Shown here: one piece after another, positions 13,267 to 22,264 of the stretch
How positions within the stretch are numbered: the first letter of the stretch is position 1
Layout: each line of letters begins with the position of its first letter
Assembly: GCF_031199965.1 (NCBI RefSeq)
Contig: NZ_CP133605.1
Coordinates: 129,501 to 193,500, forward strand
Source of the DNA: Paenibacillus sp. D2_2
GTDB taxonomy: Bacteria; Bacillota; Bacilli; Paenibacillales; Paenibacillaceae
Direction of reading: 5' to 3'
DNA length: 64,000 bases
The notes under the pieces: generated by a model
Told to the model about the DNA's origin: nothing
Database searches by the model: none
The model's input: only the letters and a program-made list of their open reading frames with translations
Made by a program: the position numbers and the translations under genes

Positions 13267-14141
13267 TTGAAAACCCAATTTATCGATTTATGTTCTTTAA
13301 TACTAGGATGTAAACCTTTAGAAGGGGATATTGGGAATTACAAAGATCGTATTTTAAATAAAGTTAAGCAATATAATAATAAATTTAACTTACGAGGAGA
13401 CAATGAATTCAGGGGCCATGATGGCGAAGTTTTGGTACCGCCAGTTCCGTTTGCGAGTACGGGAAAAATTGTAAAATCGCCATTGTCGGACTCAATCCAA
13501 AGTTTGACAAAGGAGATGCAGCTGAAGAGAAGCTAGAAGCTGGTATTGAATGGGATAGTTACTCTGAATTTTATACCACATCACGCACGTTTAGGTATGT
13601 AATGGAACAAAGGGGATCAAGATATTATACGAACAAAATCAAACTATTGAATGCTTTGAAAACAAAGAAAGTACAAGGTATCAATGATATCAAAAGGTTT
13701 TATAATAATAGGAATCAATATACCATTTTTTCGGAGTTAACTGATAGAAATCCAATTCTCTTTGCAGAATTTATTCCGTTTCACTCGAAAAAATTTAGTA
13801 TTAGTCCATCTAATATGGAAAGGGCTTATAATTCTGATTCTCTTGGTTTTGGTCATTACTTCGATGGAATTATTGAAGTAATAAAAAATTCATTGGATAC
13901 AAATGGATTAATTATCATGGATGGAAGCAAACCATCAGAGTTATTTAAGAAGATGAAGGAGAAAGAATTAGAAGAACTATACTTATGCGAAAAATATGGT
14001 ATTTACGAATGGGCAGGTAAGAAGGTGTTACTTACTAGCGGTGTCATTTTCGGAATGAGTTCCCCATTTAATAACCATGATTACATACAGGAAATGATTG
14101 ATAAACTATTTGAGATTTGTCCCGAATTTGTAATGCTGTAA
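13267..14141 (+). CDS. Uracil-DNA-glycosylase-like protein (frameshifted as read)
   Basis: About 291 aa after restoring one A in the run at 13464-13468; before the shift the frame gives VPPVPFASTGK, after it CKIAIVGLNPKFDKGDAAEE. The segment IAIVGLNPK followed later by LFAEFIPFHSKKF and LLTSGVIFGMSSP resembles the UDG superfamily (motif-1-like GLNP, late Ser/Gly loop), but no diagnostic catalytic set is certain. TTG 13267 follows AGGGGGG at 13254-13260. AT-rich like the rest of the island and upstream of the ABC-3C genes in the same orientation, separated by a terminator. Could instead be an unrelated alpha/beta protein. Confidence 0.4.
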
Positions 14142-14304
14142 CTAAGTAGGGTAAGGAAAGAAAAGAAAAGTATTAAGTAAAACTCTTGGATAAATTTTCC
14201 TGTATCACCAGTGAAGTCTGCATTCGAACTGGGTACCGTCTGAAAGAAAGGATTCTAAAGGTAAGGAAGAATATTATGTGCTACGATTTAATTGGACACA
14301 ACTT

Positions 14305-14339
14305 AAGTTTCAGGCTAATTCCAGCCTGAAACTTTTTTA
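14305..14339 (+). terminator. Strong terminator after the UDG-like gene
   Basis: 12-bp stem AAGTTTCAGGCT / AGCCTGAAACTT, 6-nt loop, then TTTTTT. Confidence 0.85.
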
Positions 14340-14340
14340 T

Positions 14341-14640
14341 GTTGCGTTCCCGGAGGCACGTATTATCTAGTTGGTGAAAGTCATACTGAAGGAGGAGCCT
14401 AGGATATCTGCGTATGGCAATGTCTGTGTTTAGGAGCGTATCGATGAAGGTACCTGTCAGACGGGGTGAGCAATAAACAATGCTGTAACATAAAGTGAAT
14501 TCTGCCTCGTGTCCATAGGGTCACACAAGAGGGAAATAGGAATTTCGAGTTCCTTACCAACGGATAAGGCGCTCATGGAATGGAAGGATATATTAAACTA
14601 CAGGTAAAATTTTCCTACCAGATAGACTATTAGAGCATTA
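14341..14640 (+). other. Possible group II intron 5' fragment
   Basis: No ORF. The strings GTTGGTGAAAGTCATAC, AGTGAATTCTGCCTCGTG and GAGTTCCTTACCAACGG resemble domain I of bacterial group II introns, whose 5' part carries a GGTGAAAGTCC-type element. The reverse transcriptase is missing. Assignment by resemblance only. Confidence 0.4.
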
Positions 14641-14697
14641 TAATAATTAAAATAATGATTGAATCGGCGCCAATGCTTAAAGACATTGAGAGGTGAA

Positions 14698-15690
14698 ATG
14701 TTGTCGATGAAGAGACAGAGGTATTACAATGAAATTTCAGAGAGACTGGAGATACTATCCAATAGAATTAAAACTAATGGTAAATTAAATGTTTTGGACT
14801 TAAACATTCATGCCGAAACATTTTATAGGGATTTGTTAAATTGTATCTATGGGTACAAACTGGAATCTGGGAATGTATCAAGTGCAAATATGGAAGCTAT
14901 CGACTTAATCGATACTGAGAATAAACTAGTTATTCAAGTTTCTTCAACCGCCACTAAACAAAAAATAGAAAATACATTGAATAAAGAAAAAACTTCCGAA
15001 TATGCTGCTGAGAATTATAAAATTAAGTTTCTTTTCATTGCGGATGAGGCAAAGAATTTACGAAGTAACAAGTATTCCAATCCGCATAATATTTCTTTTT
15101 CACCTCAAGAGGATATTATAGATAAAATAAGCTTATTAACCACAATTTCCCAGTTAGCTATAGGATCGTATATTCTAGTACATGATTTATTTATTATGGA
15201 ATTTGGAGGAGCACCAAATCCAAGTAAAATCACTACCAATTTAGCAACAATTGTGAACTTACTAGCAGAAGAAGACTTAGACGAGGGTGGAACCTCTACT
15301 AATCTTAACCTGTATAACATTGATGAAAAAATAGTTTATAATGAATTGGGTGTCATAAAAGAAACAACTATAAATGAATACATGCCCTACTACTCCAAAT
15401 TGGATAGGTTATACAAAGAGTTTGAGCATGAAGGAAAGAATAAAAGAGTGTCAGTATTAAGAAAATTAACATCCTTTTATGAGAAAGAACTTTGTAATAA
15501 TAATATTAGCAACGTTGAAAAATTTTTTAATGTTGTAAGTAACGTTGAAGAATACATATTCAACAGTAATAACTTGAATGACATCGAGGAAGATGTGGTT
15601 GAAATGTGTGTAAAGATCATTACAGTGGACGCTTTTATTAGATGTAAAATTTTCAAAAATCCTAAGGGGTATAATCATGTTGCTTCCTAA
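14698..15690 (+). CDS. SMEK-domain protein of an ABC three-component (ABC-3C) system
   Basis: 330 aa. Residues about 5-125 (RQRYYNEISERLEIL, VLDLNIHAETFYRDLLNCIY, AIDLIDTENKLVIQVSSTAT) match the SMEK domain, a restriction-nuclease-like N-terminal module with a D...QV core. The remaining 200 residues are the alpha-helical C-terminal domain used by ABC-3C effectors. ATG 14698 (or 14707) follows GAGAGGTG. The 3' end overlaps the next gene by 14 nt. In the scheme of Aravind and colleagues this is the effector or sensor subunit, predicted to cleave nucleic acid when the ABC ATPase detects invasion. Function inferred, not shown. Confidence 0.7.
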   Translation: MLSMKRQRYYNEISERLEILSNRIKTNGKLNVLDLNIHAETFYRDLLNCIYGYKLESGNVSSANMEAIDLIDTENKLVIQVSSTATKQKIENTLNKEKTSEYAAENYKIKFLFIADEAKNLRSNKYSNPHNISFSPQEDIIDKISLLTTISQLAIGSYILVHDLFIMEFGGAPNPSKITTNLATIVNLLAEEDLDEGGTSTNLNLYNIDEKIVYNELGVIKETTINEYMPYYSKLDRLYKEFEHEGKNKRVSVLRKLTSFYEKELCNNNISNVEKFFNVVSNVEEYIFNSNNLNDIEEDVVEMCVKIITVDAFIRCKIFKNPKGYNHVAS

Positions 15691-15904
15691 CGATATAAAA
15701 CCTGAATCAACTATTTTCTATTATGCATCTTTAGTTTTAAAAGAAATTCAAAGTAGTGAAGAAAGTCAAATAGTGATGATATTTCAGTCTTTAAAAGAAC
15801 AATATGATATCTCACTAAAAGTATTTTCATATTGTTTAGATTGGTTATATCTCATTGAAGCAGTAAAAGTAGATGAGGAAGGACAAATTTATATATGTAC
15901 TTAA
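15677..15904 (+). CDS. ABC-3C middle component (MC6-like)
   Basis: 75 aa, beginning MLLPNDIKPESTIFYYASLV and containing a helical winged-helix-like pattern (VFSYCLDWLYLIEAVKV). Length, LLP start and D-x-LYLIGA-like end fit the MC6 family that links effector and ATPase in ABC-3C loci. It overlaps the SMEK gene by 14 nt and the ATPase gene by 10 nt, so the three are translationally coupled. Confidence 0.65.
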   Translation: MLLPNDIKPESTIFYYASLVLKEIQSSEESQIVMIFQSLKEQYDISLKVFSYCLDWLYLIEAVKVDEEGQIYICT

Positions 15905-17619
15905 AAGAACTAATAATATCCTCCTATTCTGAGATAATCCGAAAGATAGAGTTTCACATCGGCACAAATCTAATAGTAGATGAGACAATTGGGAAAAGCA
16001 ATGTTGAGACCTGGTAATAATGTTGGAAAAACAACTGTGCTTGCATTGATAGACTATTGTTTAGGTGGAGATGCAGAACAAATCTATATTGACCCAGAAA
16101 CAAAAAAAGAAATAGAGTATGTGAAAAATTACTTGGTCGACAAAGAGGTTTTAATTACCTTGATTTTAAAAGAAGATCTTTCGGATGAATCGTCAAATGA
16201 GATTGTGATAAAACGTAATTTTCTGCAGAGAAACAAAAAAATCATGTCTATTAACGGTGAAAATCTGCCCAAAGATAGGGGAGGGATTTCGAAAGAAGGC
16301 TCGATCAGTTATTAATCGGGGACAGAGAAGTTCTGAAACCTTCTCTCCGTCAGTTAATAGCGCATTATATTAGGTATCAGAACAATAAAATAAATAATAC
16401 TTTAAGAGTCTTGAATACATTTACAACAAATATTGAGTATGAAACTTTGCATTTGTTTATGTTTGGTCTACCTGTTTCAGATAGGTCTCACTTAAATACA
16501 AAACTAAAAGGTGAGCAAGAGTATAAAAAACGATTAGAAAAGCAGCATTCCAAAAATGAACTAGAATTACAATTAGATATTGTAAAAAATAATATCATTA
16601 TCTTAGAAAAAAGAAAAAATAATTTGAATATAAATGAAAATTACAAGCAAGAATTAGAAGAACTAAATGATCTCAAGTATAGAGTGAGTATTGTTAGTTC
16701 AAGAATAAGCGAGTTGAGTCTACGAGAACAACTTTTAATTGAAACAGAAACTGAATTAAAATCAGATATGTCTGAAATAAATCTACCGGAATTACGAGAA
16801 ATATATAAAACAGCGAAGAAGAATATTAGTAACATACAAACCACTTTTGAACAACTTGTTGAATATCATAACAAAATGATATTAGAAAAGATAAGATTTA
16901 TAACTCAGGATATTCCTAAAATACGTTCTTCGATAGAAGAACATAAGAGAACTCTTGGAGACTTTTTGGATAAAGAGAAACGGTTGTCTATAAAAATTTC
17001 AGCTAGTGATACTTTTCAAGACCTGGAGAATATTATAAGTGATCTAACAAAATCTTATCAGCGAATTGGGGAATTAGAAAGTGGAATTGAACAACTGAAT
17101 TCTGTAGAAAAAAATATAAAAAGTTTAAGTGAAGAAATTGAAGTCTTGGATGGAGATAGGTTCTCTGAAGAGTTTCAAGAAAGATTAAAGAGTAAATTGA
17201 AAGGATTTAATGGGATTTTTGCTGATGTTTCCAATGAATTATACGGTGAACAATATGGTCTATCGTTTACGATCAAAGAAGATAAGAAGACCAAGCAAAA
17301 CTATTATCATTTTGAGAGTTTTAATGCGAATACAAGCTCGGGGAAGAAACAAGGGGAAATAATTTGTTTTGACATTGCTTACATCTTATTCGCCAGAAAA
17401 CAAGACTTACCTTTTTTGAATTTTATTCTTAATGATAAGAAAGAGTTAATGCATGGAAATCAACTAAAGAAGGTAAGTAAGTATGCAAATGATAAAAAGA
17501 TCCAGCTAGTGTTCTCAATTTTGAAGGATAAATTGCCGAGTGAAATAAATAACAATGAACATATTGTTCTTCGTCTCTCTGATCAAGACAAGTTGTTTAA
17601 AATAGAAAGAAGCAAATGA
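15895..17619 (+). CDS. ABC-3C ATPase, DUF2326 type (two frameshifts as read)
   Basis: About 574 aa when read through shifts at 16011-16014 and 16301-16302. ATG 15895 gives MYLKELIISSYSEIIRKIEF. Then GNNVGKTTVLALIDYCLGG is the Walker A P-loop, residues about 180-420 are a long coiled coil (SMC/RecN-like), and the C-terminal head has FDIAYILFARKQDLPFLNF and ILND as the Walker B region, followed by ILKDKLPSE typical of DUF2326 proteins. It should be the ATP-dependent sensor of the ABC-3C locus. The shifts make three pieces of one protein; whether they are real lesions cannot be told here. Confidence 0.7.
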
Positions 17620-17732
17620 TCTATCTGGCTGAATGTCTGGCTGTAAATCATCATCGAAGTTAGAGTCATTAGAGTTTTTTGTAAACGAAAGTATCCGGTA
17701 GGTACGGTTAGACAACCAAACGGAGCCATCTT

Positions 17733-17763
17733 AAAAAAACCGACCACATGTGATCGGTTTTTT
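17733..17763 (+). terminator. Terminator at the third island junction
   Basis: AAACCGACCACATGTGATCGGTTTTTT; preceded by GGAGCCATCTT, which resembles the CTCGCCTCCATCTT at 12526-12539, so this may be another decayed att scar. Confidence 0.7.
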
Positions 17764-17788
17764 GTTTTTATTGTAAATTGTAAACGAT

Positions 17789-17870
17789 TTGTAGACAACT
17801 CGTCTACGACTGTTATAACTGCACATGTTTTCTTGATAGGTTGTCATGAACTGTATGCGGGAACATAGGC
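17789..17870. repeat. Island direct repeat, copy 2
   Basis: Second copy of the 12637-12717 repeat, again opening with the palindrome TTGTAGACAACTCGTCTACG and ending near GGGAACATAGG. Confidence 0.7.
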
Positions 17871-18057
17871 TGTCACCCTCTACCGTTTTATTCAAAATCA
17901 TTCAGCGAACAGCTTCTACCACTCATTATGAGTTGGCACATGTTGTTTGGACAAACGAGTGCCTATGGAAAGATGGACGTATTACCGGATATACTACAGC
18001 ATAAGATTTAGACAATGCACTTGGCTACATATGAAAAGGATCAATAATTCTAGATCA

Positions 18058-18420
18058 TTACTTGAGCACATGAATCTTAGCGTTTTTACGCAAGCTCTTC
18101 TTGTGCACATGCAACACTTCGTTTAGCTTTATCAAGAGCGGAGTATACCGAGTATCTTCCTCACTTAATTGGACAAACCACAGTACCAACATCTTCTCGG
18201 TATCTCTTCCATCCTTTCCATCGCCCTTATGGTAATCTTCACTCGTCATACCCTTGTAACCAATGAACTTACTTGGGCCGAACATATCAAGTTCTGAGAT
18301 GTAATACCAATGCTTGAATTGGCTAAGCTGCTCGGTCACATCCTTACCCGCTTCCAAATCATCATTGAACTGCTTTACGTTCTCCACTACTTCTGCATAT
18401 TCATTCACCAAATCTGTCAC
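18058..18420 (-). CDS. Hypothetical protein of the ssrA island
   Basis: 120 aa, acidic N-terminal helix (MTDLVNEYAEVVENVKQFND) followed by HWYYISELDMFGPSKFIGYKGM and a basic C-terminus KKSLRKNAKIHVLK. I do not recognise a named family, though the WYY...FGPSKFIGY motif looks like a conserved small domain. No partner gene on its strand. GGGGGAATTAT lies upstream of the ATG as a possible ribosome site. Confidence 0.5.
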   Translation of the reverse strand: MTDLVNEYAEVVENVKQFNDDLEAGKDVTEQLSQFKHWYYISELDMFGPSKFIGYKGMTSEDYHKGDGKDGRDTEKMLVLWFVQLSEEDTRYTPLLIKLNEVLHVHKKSLRKNAKIHVLK

Positions 18421-18584
18421 TATAATTCCCCCAATTAGCTATTAACTTAACTGATTAAGAAATTCAACATGCAACCCATTATTCCTTTATTGCTTCACAC
18501 AGGTATGCCCTGACGGTGTACCTGTTTTTTTATTTTCAATTTTCACAAGACGAGAAGGAAATTATCAATTCAATTTTAAGTTAA

Positions 18585-18680
18585 AGCTATCCAGCAGTAT
18601 TGTCAGGAACATGGATACATCATCGTTAGTGAATACATTGTGAAAGAAAACTCAGTCAAGGCCGATGACCGCTAATAAAT
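18585..18680 (+). pseudogene. Possible serine-recombinase N-terminal remnant
   Basis: One frame reads QYCQEHGYIIVSEYIVKENS, resembling the Y-C-x-x-x-G-Y-x-x-V-x-E-Y-I segment of large serine recombinases, then hits a stop. The rest of 18421-19047 has no coding frame and looks like decayed DNA. Confidence 0.3.
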
Positions 18681-19047
18681 CCTAGAAGATGGTTACCGTA
18701 GCCAAGCACAGCAATCGGCCCTTCGAACAGAAGGGAACCAGCAGTATATTTGCTAGAAGTTGTCGAGAAACCAGTCGCGTCTCAGCAGAAGCTCTTAAGA
18801 TCAGCCAAGATAGTCGTTATACAATTCGGAGTTCATGATCCAACCTTCGGCACGTGATAATGGAGAGCGGAAAATTCTCAAAGAAAGTCAAGTGAATATC
18901 TGCATAGTTAGTTCTCCTCTATGTGAAAGACTAAACAAACTAACAATATGGTAATAACTCATATATCTCATCAACAATGTATAAAGTTCTCTGCATCTTA
19001 ATTCATTAACTCAACGTGTGATTCATTTGAAACAGATGTTGAGAAGG

Positions 19048-19215
19048 TTAGGGATACAAAGCTTTCAAATTGCCAAGAAATTTACTGATTAAAAGCTCAG
19101 TAAAACCAGTTAAAGCAACAGAGCAAAATTTGCCCAATTGTTCAGGATATTTCACTAATAAAAATAACACAGCAAGAAGAAGTATTATTTTCATAAGATC
19201 AGTTCGAATCGCCAT
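19048..19215 (-). CDS. Small hydrophobic protein divergent from the XRE regulator
   Basis: 55 aa: MAIRTDLMKIILLLAVLFLL then VKYPEQLGKF and an amphipathic C-terminus. One predicted membrane helix (about 7-22). The ribosome site GGGAGGTG is very strong and 6 nt before the ATG, the best argument that it is real. It faces away from the XRE-type gene across a 36-bp palindrome, a common arrangement for regulator-controlled small membrane peptides. It could be a toxin, signal or phage-like peptide; no family recognised. Confidence 0.55.
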   Translation of the reverse strand: MAIRTDLMKIILLLAVLFLLVKYPEQLGKFCSVALTGFTELLISKFLGNLKALYP

Positions 19216-19239
19216 TTAGTTCACCTCCCACTTAGTTTG

Positions 19240-19275
19240 TTGTCTAAATAAAACAATGTTGTTTTAATGAGACAA
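19240..19275. promoter_or_regulatory. 36-bp palindrome in divergent promoter region
   Basis: TTGTCT, then TAAAACAA-TG-TTGTTTTA, then AGACAA: an almost perfect inverted repeat between the small peptide gene and the XRE-type gene. Further half sites (TTGTCAAAT, TTGACTTGTTATGACAA) follow at about 19296-19332. Likely operator of the adjacent regulator. Confidence 0.65.
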
Positions 19276-19364
19276 ATCTATCATGAAGGTAAGTGGTTGT
19301 CAAATAAAAACATCAGTTGACTTGTTATGACAACGACTTTATCATTATTAATGAGGTGGTAACC

Positions 19365-19853
19365 ATGTTGTCTTATAGTGAACTACTTAAAAAGTACATT
19401 GAGAATTCAGAATTATCATTAAGTCAGATTGAAGTGAAATTGCGTGAAAAAGGGCTATCCACAAATAAGGCTTACATTAGTAAACTACAGAATGGTAAGC
19501 TACCTCCAGCTGGAGACGAAATTAACAAGGCATTAGCGGAAGTATTAGGAGGCGATGAAGAAGAACTTATCCTGGTCTCTTATGCAGAAAAGGCACCTAT
19601 TCTTAAAGAAATAATTGATAAGTTATTTGACTCTTTTAAGATAATGCTTCTTAGTAATAAAGAGTTATTTATTGCGATAACGGGGCAAATGTATAATATT
19701 GAGGACCAATTAAATGAAAATTATGGGAATATAATAGAATATGTAATGACGACAATGAGCTTTAAAGATAAAATTGAAATGATAAATTCTCTTTCTGATA
19801 ATCTGAAAGGAGGGGGATTTGTGGAGGCTACTCAATTTCAGGATGGGTACTAA
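19365..19853 (+). CDS. XRE-type helix-turn-helix regulator
   Basis: 162 aa from ATG 19365 (GAGGTGG 9 nt upstream). Residues 1-70 contain ELLKKYIENSELSLSQIEVK, NKAYISKLQNGKLPP and LAEVLGGDEEELI, a lambda-repressor-like HTH. The C-terminal half is helical with a hydrophobic segment (FKIMLLSNKELFIAI). Probably binds the palindrome at 19240-19275 and controls itself and the divergent peptide. The last residues beyond DNLKGGG may be out of frame, since the next coding frame starts there. Confidence 0.7.
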   Translation: MLSYSELLKKYIENSELSLSQIEVKLREKGLSTNKAYISKLQNGKLPPAGDEINKALAEVLGGDEEELILVSYAEKAPILKEIIDKLFDSFKIMLLSNKELFIAITGQMYNIEDQLNENYGNIIEYVMTTMSFKDKIEMINSLSDNLKGGGFVEATQFQDGY

Positions 19854-20023
19854 AAATTGATCCAAGTAGTCTCTTTAGTGAGGAAGAAGATCAGAAAAGA
19901 TATCGTGAATTATATAGCGATACTAAAAGTGAAATATTATCTGATCTGACTTCTGACGAAAACCAATTCTTAACAAAACAACTTGAGTTATTTAGAAGTT
20001 TGAAACTAAGTACTTCAAAATAG
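19821..20023 (+). CDS. Small hypothetical protein after the XRE gene
   Basis: A frame one base back from the XRE frame runs to a TAG at 20021 with clearly protein-like content: GWVLKIDPSSLFSEEEDQKR, RELYSDTKSEILSDLTSDE, LELFRSLKLSTSK. AAAGGAGG at 19807-19813 precedes GTG 19821, but GTG is in frame only if one T is missing at 19834-19836. About 67 aa, acidic, no family recognised. The alternative is a C-terminal extension of the XRE protein through a frameshift. Confidence 0.4.
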
Positions 20024-20078
20024 AATAGAAAAAGAGTGCCTACCCTCGAAACAAAGAAGACACTATTTGGATCAGATT

Positions 20079-20215
20079 CTACTTATAGAAATCAGCTGGG
20101 GCTAAATCGTGATGGTTGAATGATACTCCGCTCCGTTCGTTATAATAATGGATAAACTCGGATACAGTCTCGAAGTCCTCGCCACAAGAGGAAAAATCAT
20201 AATAATCAATCATCT
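20079..20215 (-). pseudogene. IS3-family transposase C-terminal remnant
   Basis: Minus-strand translation gives EDFETVSEFIHYYNERSGVS then HDLAPADFY and stop, the usual YxxYYN...SPxxF end of IS3-family OrfB. Nothing of the DDE core remains. Confidence 0.5.
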
Positions 20216-20478
20216 TAAAGAATCCCATGGGATTGGCGGTGTACCTGTTTATGTTCATTTCCGAAAGCTTTTACAAGCAAATTAAAAGGTATGAGAGGCG
20301 AATTGAGCGATATTATTCGAGTGGAAAACCGACTTTATAGGTGACTGTATCAAAAACGAGTAACGTATAGGTATTTTAAACAACTATGTGATATAACAAG
20401 GGAAATGTCACAGTGTTATGCAAAATGTCAAGAAGACAAAAGATGGAGTGAGTACTGAGCTTCAGGACATTTCAATTT

Positions 20479-20739
20479 TCAAGAGTTGTTGAAAAATCGA
20501 GGAAGAGGAGCAATGATGAAAAAATATAATAAAAGATTAGCAGTCATTGTAATGATCCATGCTCCAAATGTCCATGCTAGGTAATTTCTCACTGATACCG
20601 TAGCGGATGTAGCAAGTACAGGTCCGACTGTTATCGCACTAAGATCATTCAGGGCATCGGCGATAACCAATTGCTCCGAATAAGGACGCAACACCAGAGG
20701 TAATAACGCTGATCCTGCGTTTATTAAGGTTAGATCCTA
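20479..20739 (-). pseudogene. Membrane-protein fragment
   Basis: The minus frame reads INAGSALLPLVLRPYSEQLV, IADALNDLSAITVGPVLAT, then a hydrophobic helix and stop. It lacks a credible start: a stop at about 20740 lies directly before it. Looks like the last 80 residues of a lost integral membrane protein. 20216-20478 and 20740-20868 show no gene. Confidence 0.35.
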
Positions 20740-20868
20740 AGATCAAAGCTTTGTTGGATAATGTGTAATAATTTTAAGCAGCCAGTCGTTGATATCCTAT
20801 CGGCGACTGGCTATTTAGGTTAGCCTTGGTTGTACTATTAAAGTGAATAAGAATGTTGAGGAAATGTA

Positions 20869-20899
20869 TTGACCCTCACGTATCGTGATAGTGTAGTTT
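20869..20899 (+). promoter_or_regulatory. MerR-type promoter and operator
   Basis: TTGACC and TAGTTT are separated by 19 bp, the over-long spacer typical of MerR-controlled promoters, and the spacer holds the palindrome TCACGTATCGTGA. Indicates autoregulation of the adjacent MerR/TipAS gene by DNA distortion. Confidence 0.75.
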
Positions 20900-20937
20900 A
20901 ATACTTAGATATAAGGTACGAGGAAAGGAGAATTGGA

Positions 20938-21810
20938 ATGAGAACAGTAAAACAAGTTTCTTTGTTGACAGGCGTCAGTGTACGAGCTCTTCAATTTTAT
21001 GATGAAATTGGCCTGTTGAGGCCAACAAGAGTTAATGACGCTGGGTACAGGTTATATGATGATGACTTGCTGGAAAAGTTGCAACAAATCTTATTTTTTA
21101 AAGAGCTGGATTTTACCCTGAGTGAGATTAAAGCATTTATGGACAATCCACAGTTTGATAAGAAAAGTGTATTTGAAAAGCAGAGAGGGCTAATTCAGAT
21201 GAAGTGTGATAGATTAAATGCTCTGTTGGGCCTTCTAGATAAGTTAATAAAAGGAGAGAAATGTATGGATTTCAAAGATTTTGATATGAGTGATTATTTC
21301 CGCGTCATGGCCAATTTCAAGAGAACACACACGGATGAAATAATTAAGCAGCTTGGGAGTATAGAGGATTTTGATAGTATTTTCCTTAAAATGAATGATA
21401 ATGAGGCTGAGATTACTAAAATGGCCATTAAGGAATATGGTAGTGTCGAAAACTATACAAAGGCGATGGAAAAGAATTTCGAAAAATTCTTATCGGGAAA
21501 ATTACTCCCTCCCAAATCTGAAGTTGATGATCTTATTGAAAAGGGAGAGTCCATTACTAAAAGACTTACTGCTGATTTAAGCAAAGATATTGCTTCCTCC
21601 GATATTCAAGGGATCGTAAGTGAAATGGTATCCTTTACCGATGATGTGAATAGGGGGATTGATGTGGGGGATAGCTATTGGCCTTTTATGGTTGAAACTT
21701 ATTTGTCCAATCCAGTATTTACAGAAGCTACAGACAAGAAATATGGTCAAGGAGCAGCTCGATTTATTGGCTTGGCTTTGAAAGAGTATCTAGATAATCA
21801 TCACCTCTAA
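20938..21810 (+). CDS. MerR-family regulator with TipAS ligand-binding domain
   Basis: 290 aa. Residues 1-70 are the MerR winged helix (VKQVSLLTGVSVRALQFYDE, IGLLRP, GYRLYDD), a coiled coil follows to about 120, and the C-terminal domain (FKRTHTDEIIKQLG, then EYGSVENYTKAMEKNFE) is TipAS/antibiotic-binding type, which in TipA and Mta binds thiopeptides or other amphipathic drugs. AAAGGAG lies 7-8 nt before the ATG. No drug pump is adjacent; its only visible target is its own promoter. Confidence 0.85.
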   Translation: MRTVKQVSLLTGVSVRALQFYDEIGLLRPTRVNDAGYRLYDDDLLEKLQQILFFKELDFTLSEIKAFMDNPQFDKKSVFEKQRGLIQMKCDRLNALLGLLDKLIKGEKCMDFKDFDMSDYFRVMANFKRTHTDEIIKQLGSIEDFDSIFLKMNDNEAEITKMAIKEYGSVENYTKAMEKNFEKFLSGKLLPPKSEVDDLIEKGESITKRLTADLSKDIASSDIQGIVSEMVSFTDDVNRGIDVGDSYWPFMVETYLSNPVFTEATDKKYGQGAARFIGLALKEYLDNHHL

Positions 21811-21949
21811 GTGATATAAAGAACCTAGTATAACGTCTTCTGGTTCTAAAACTGATAACAAAGACCCTCCCCTTGCTGACGTGCACCCTTTAGAATAGAC
21901 ATTGGAAAAACCCCCTGGGTAAACCGATGAATTCTGGGGGTGTATTTTT

Positions 21950-22264
21950 GTGTCAAACAAAGGGAAAAAGTTTAAATCATATTCTGAAGAAACCAAAATA
22001 GAAGCGATTCGATTACATGTTGAGGAGAAATGGACCTATCGACAGATAACCGAGCATCTTGAAATTCAAGATAAAGACAGAGTGAAAAGGTGGATGAGGA
22101 AATACCGTGAGCAAGGGGAGTTTGGTCTGCTGGATCAACGAGGAAGACGCAAAGAATATGTGGATCAGAATCGGTATGTTCAACAATTAGAACGGGAGAA
22201 TCTTATGCTAAAAAAGTGTTTGAAAATCTGGATGCGGGAGGTACGAAAGAGAAGTTTTCTATAA
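21950..22264 (+). CDS. IS3-family transposase OrfA
   Basis: 104 aa. N-terminal HTH (EETKIEAIRLHVEEKWTYRQ), second helix set (RVKRWMRKYREQGEFGLL), then a leucine-zipper region (YVQQLERENLMLKK). GTG start. The heptamer A AAA AAG at 22210-22216 is in the correct phase for programmed -1 frameshifting into OrfB. Confidence 0.88.
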   Translation: MSNKGKKFKSYSEETKIEAIRLHVEEKWTYRQITEHLEIQDKDRVKRWMRKYREQGEFGLLDQRGRRKEYVDQNRYVQQLERENLMLKKCLKIWMREVRKRSFL

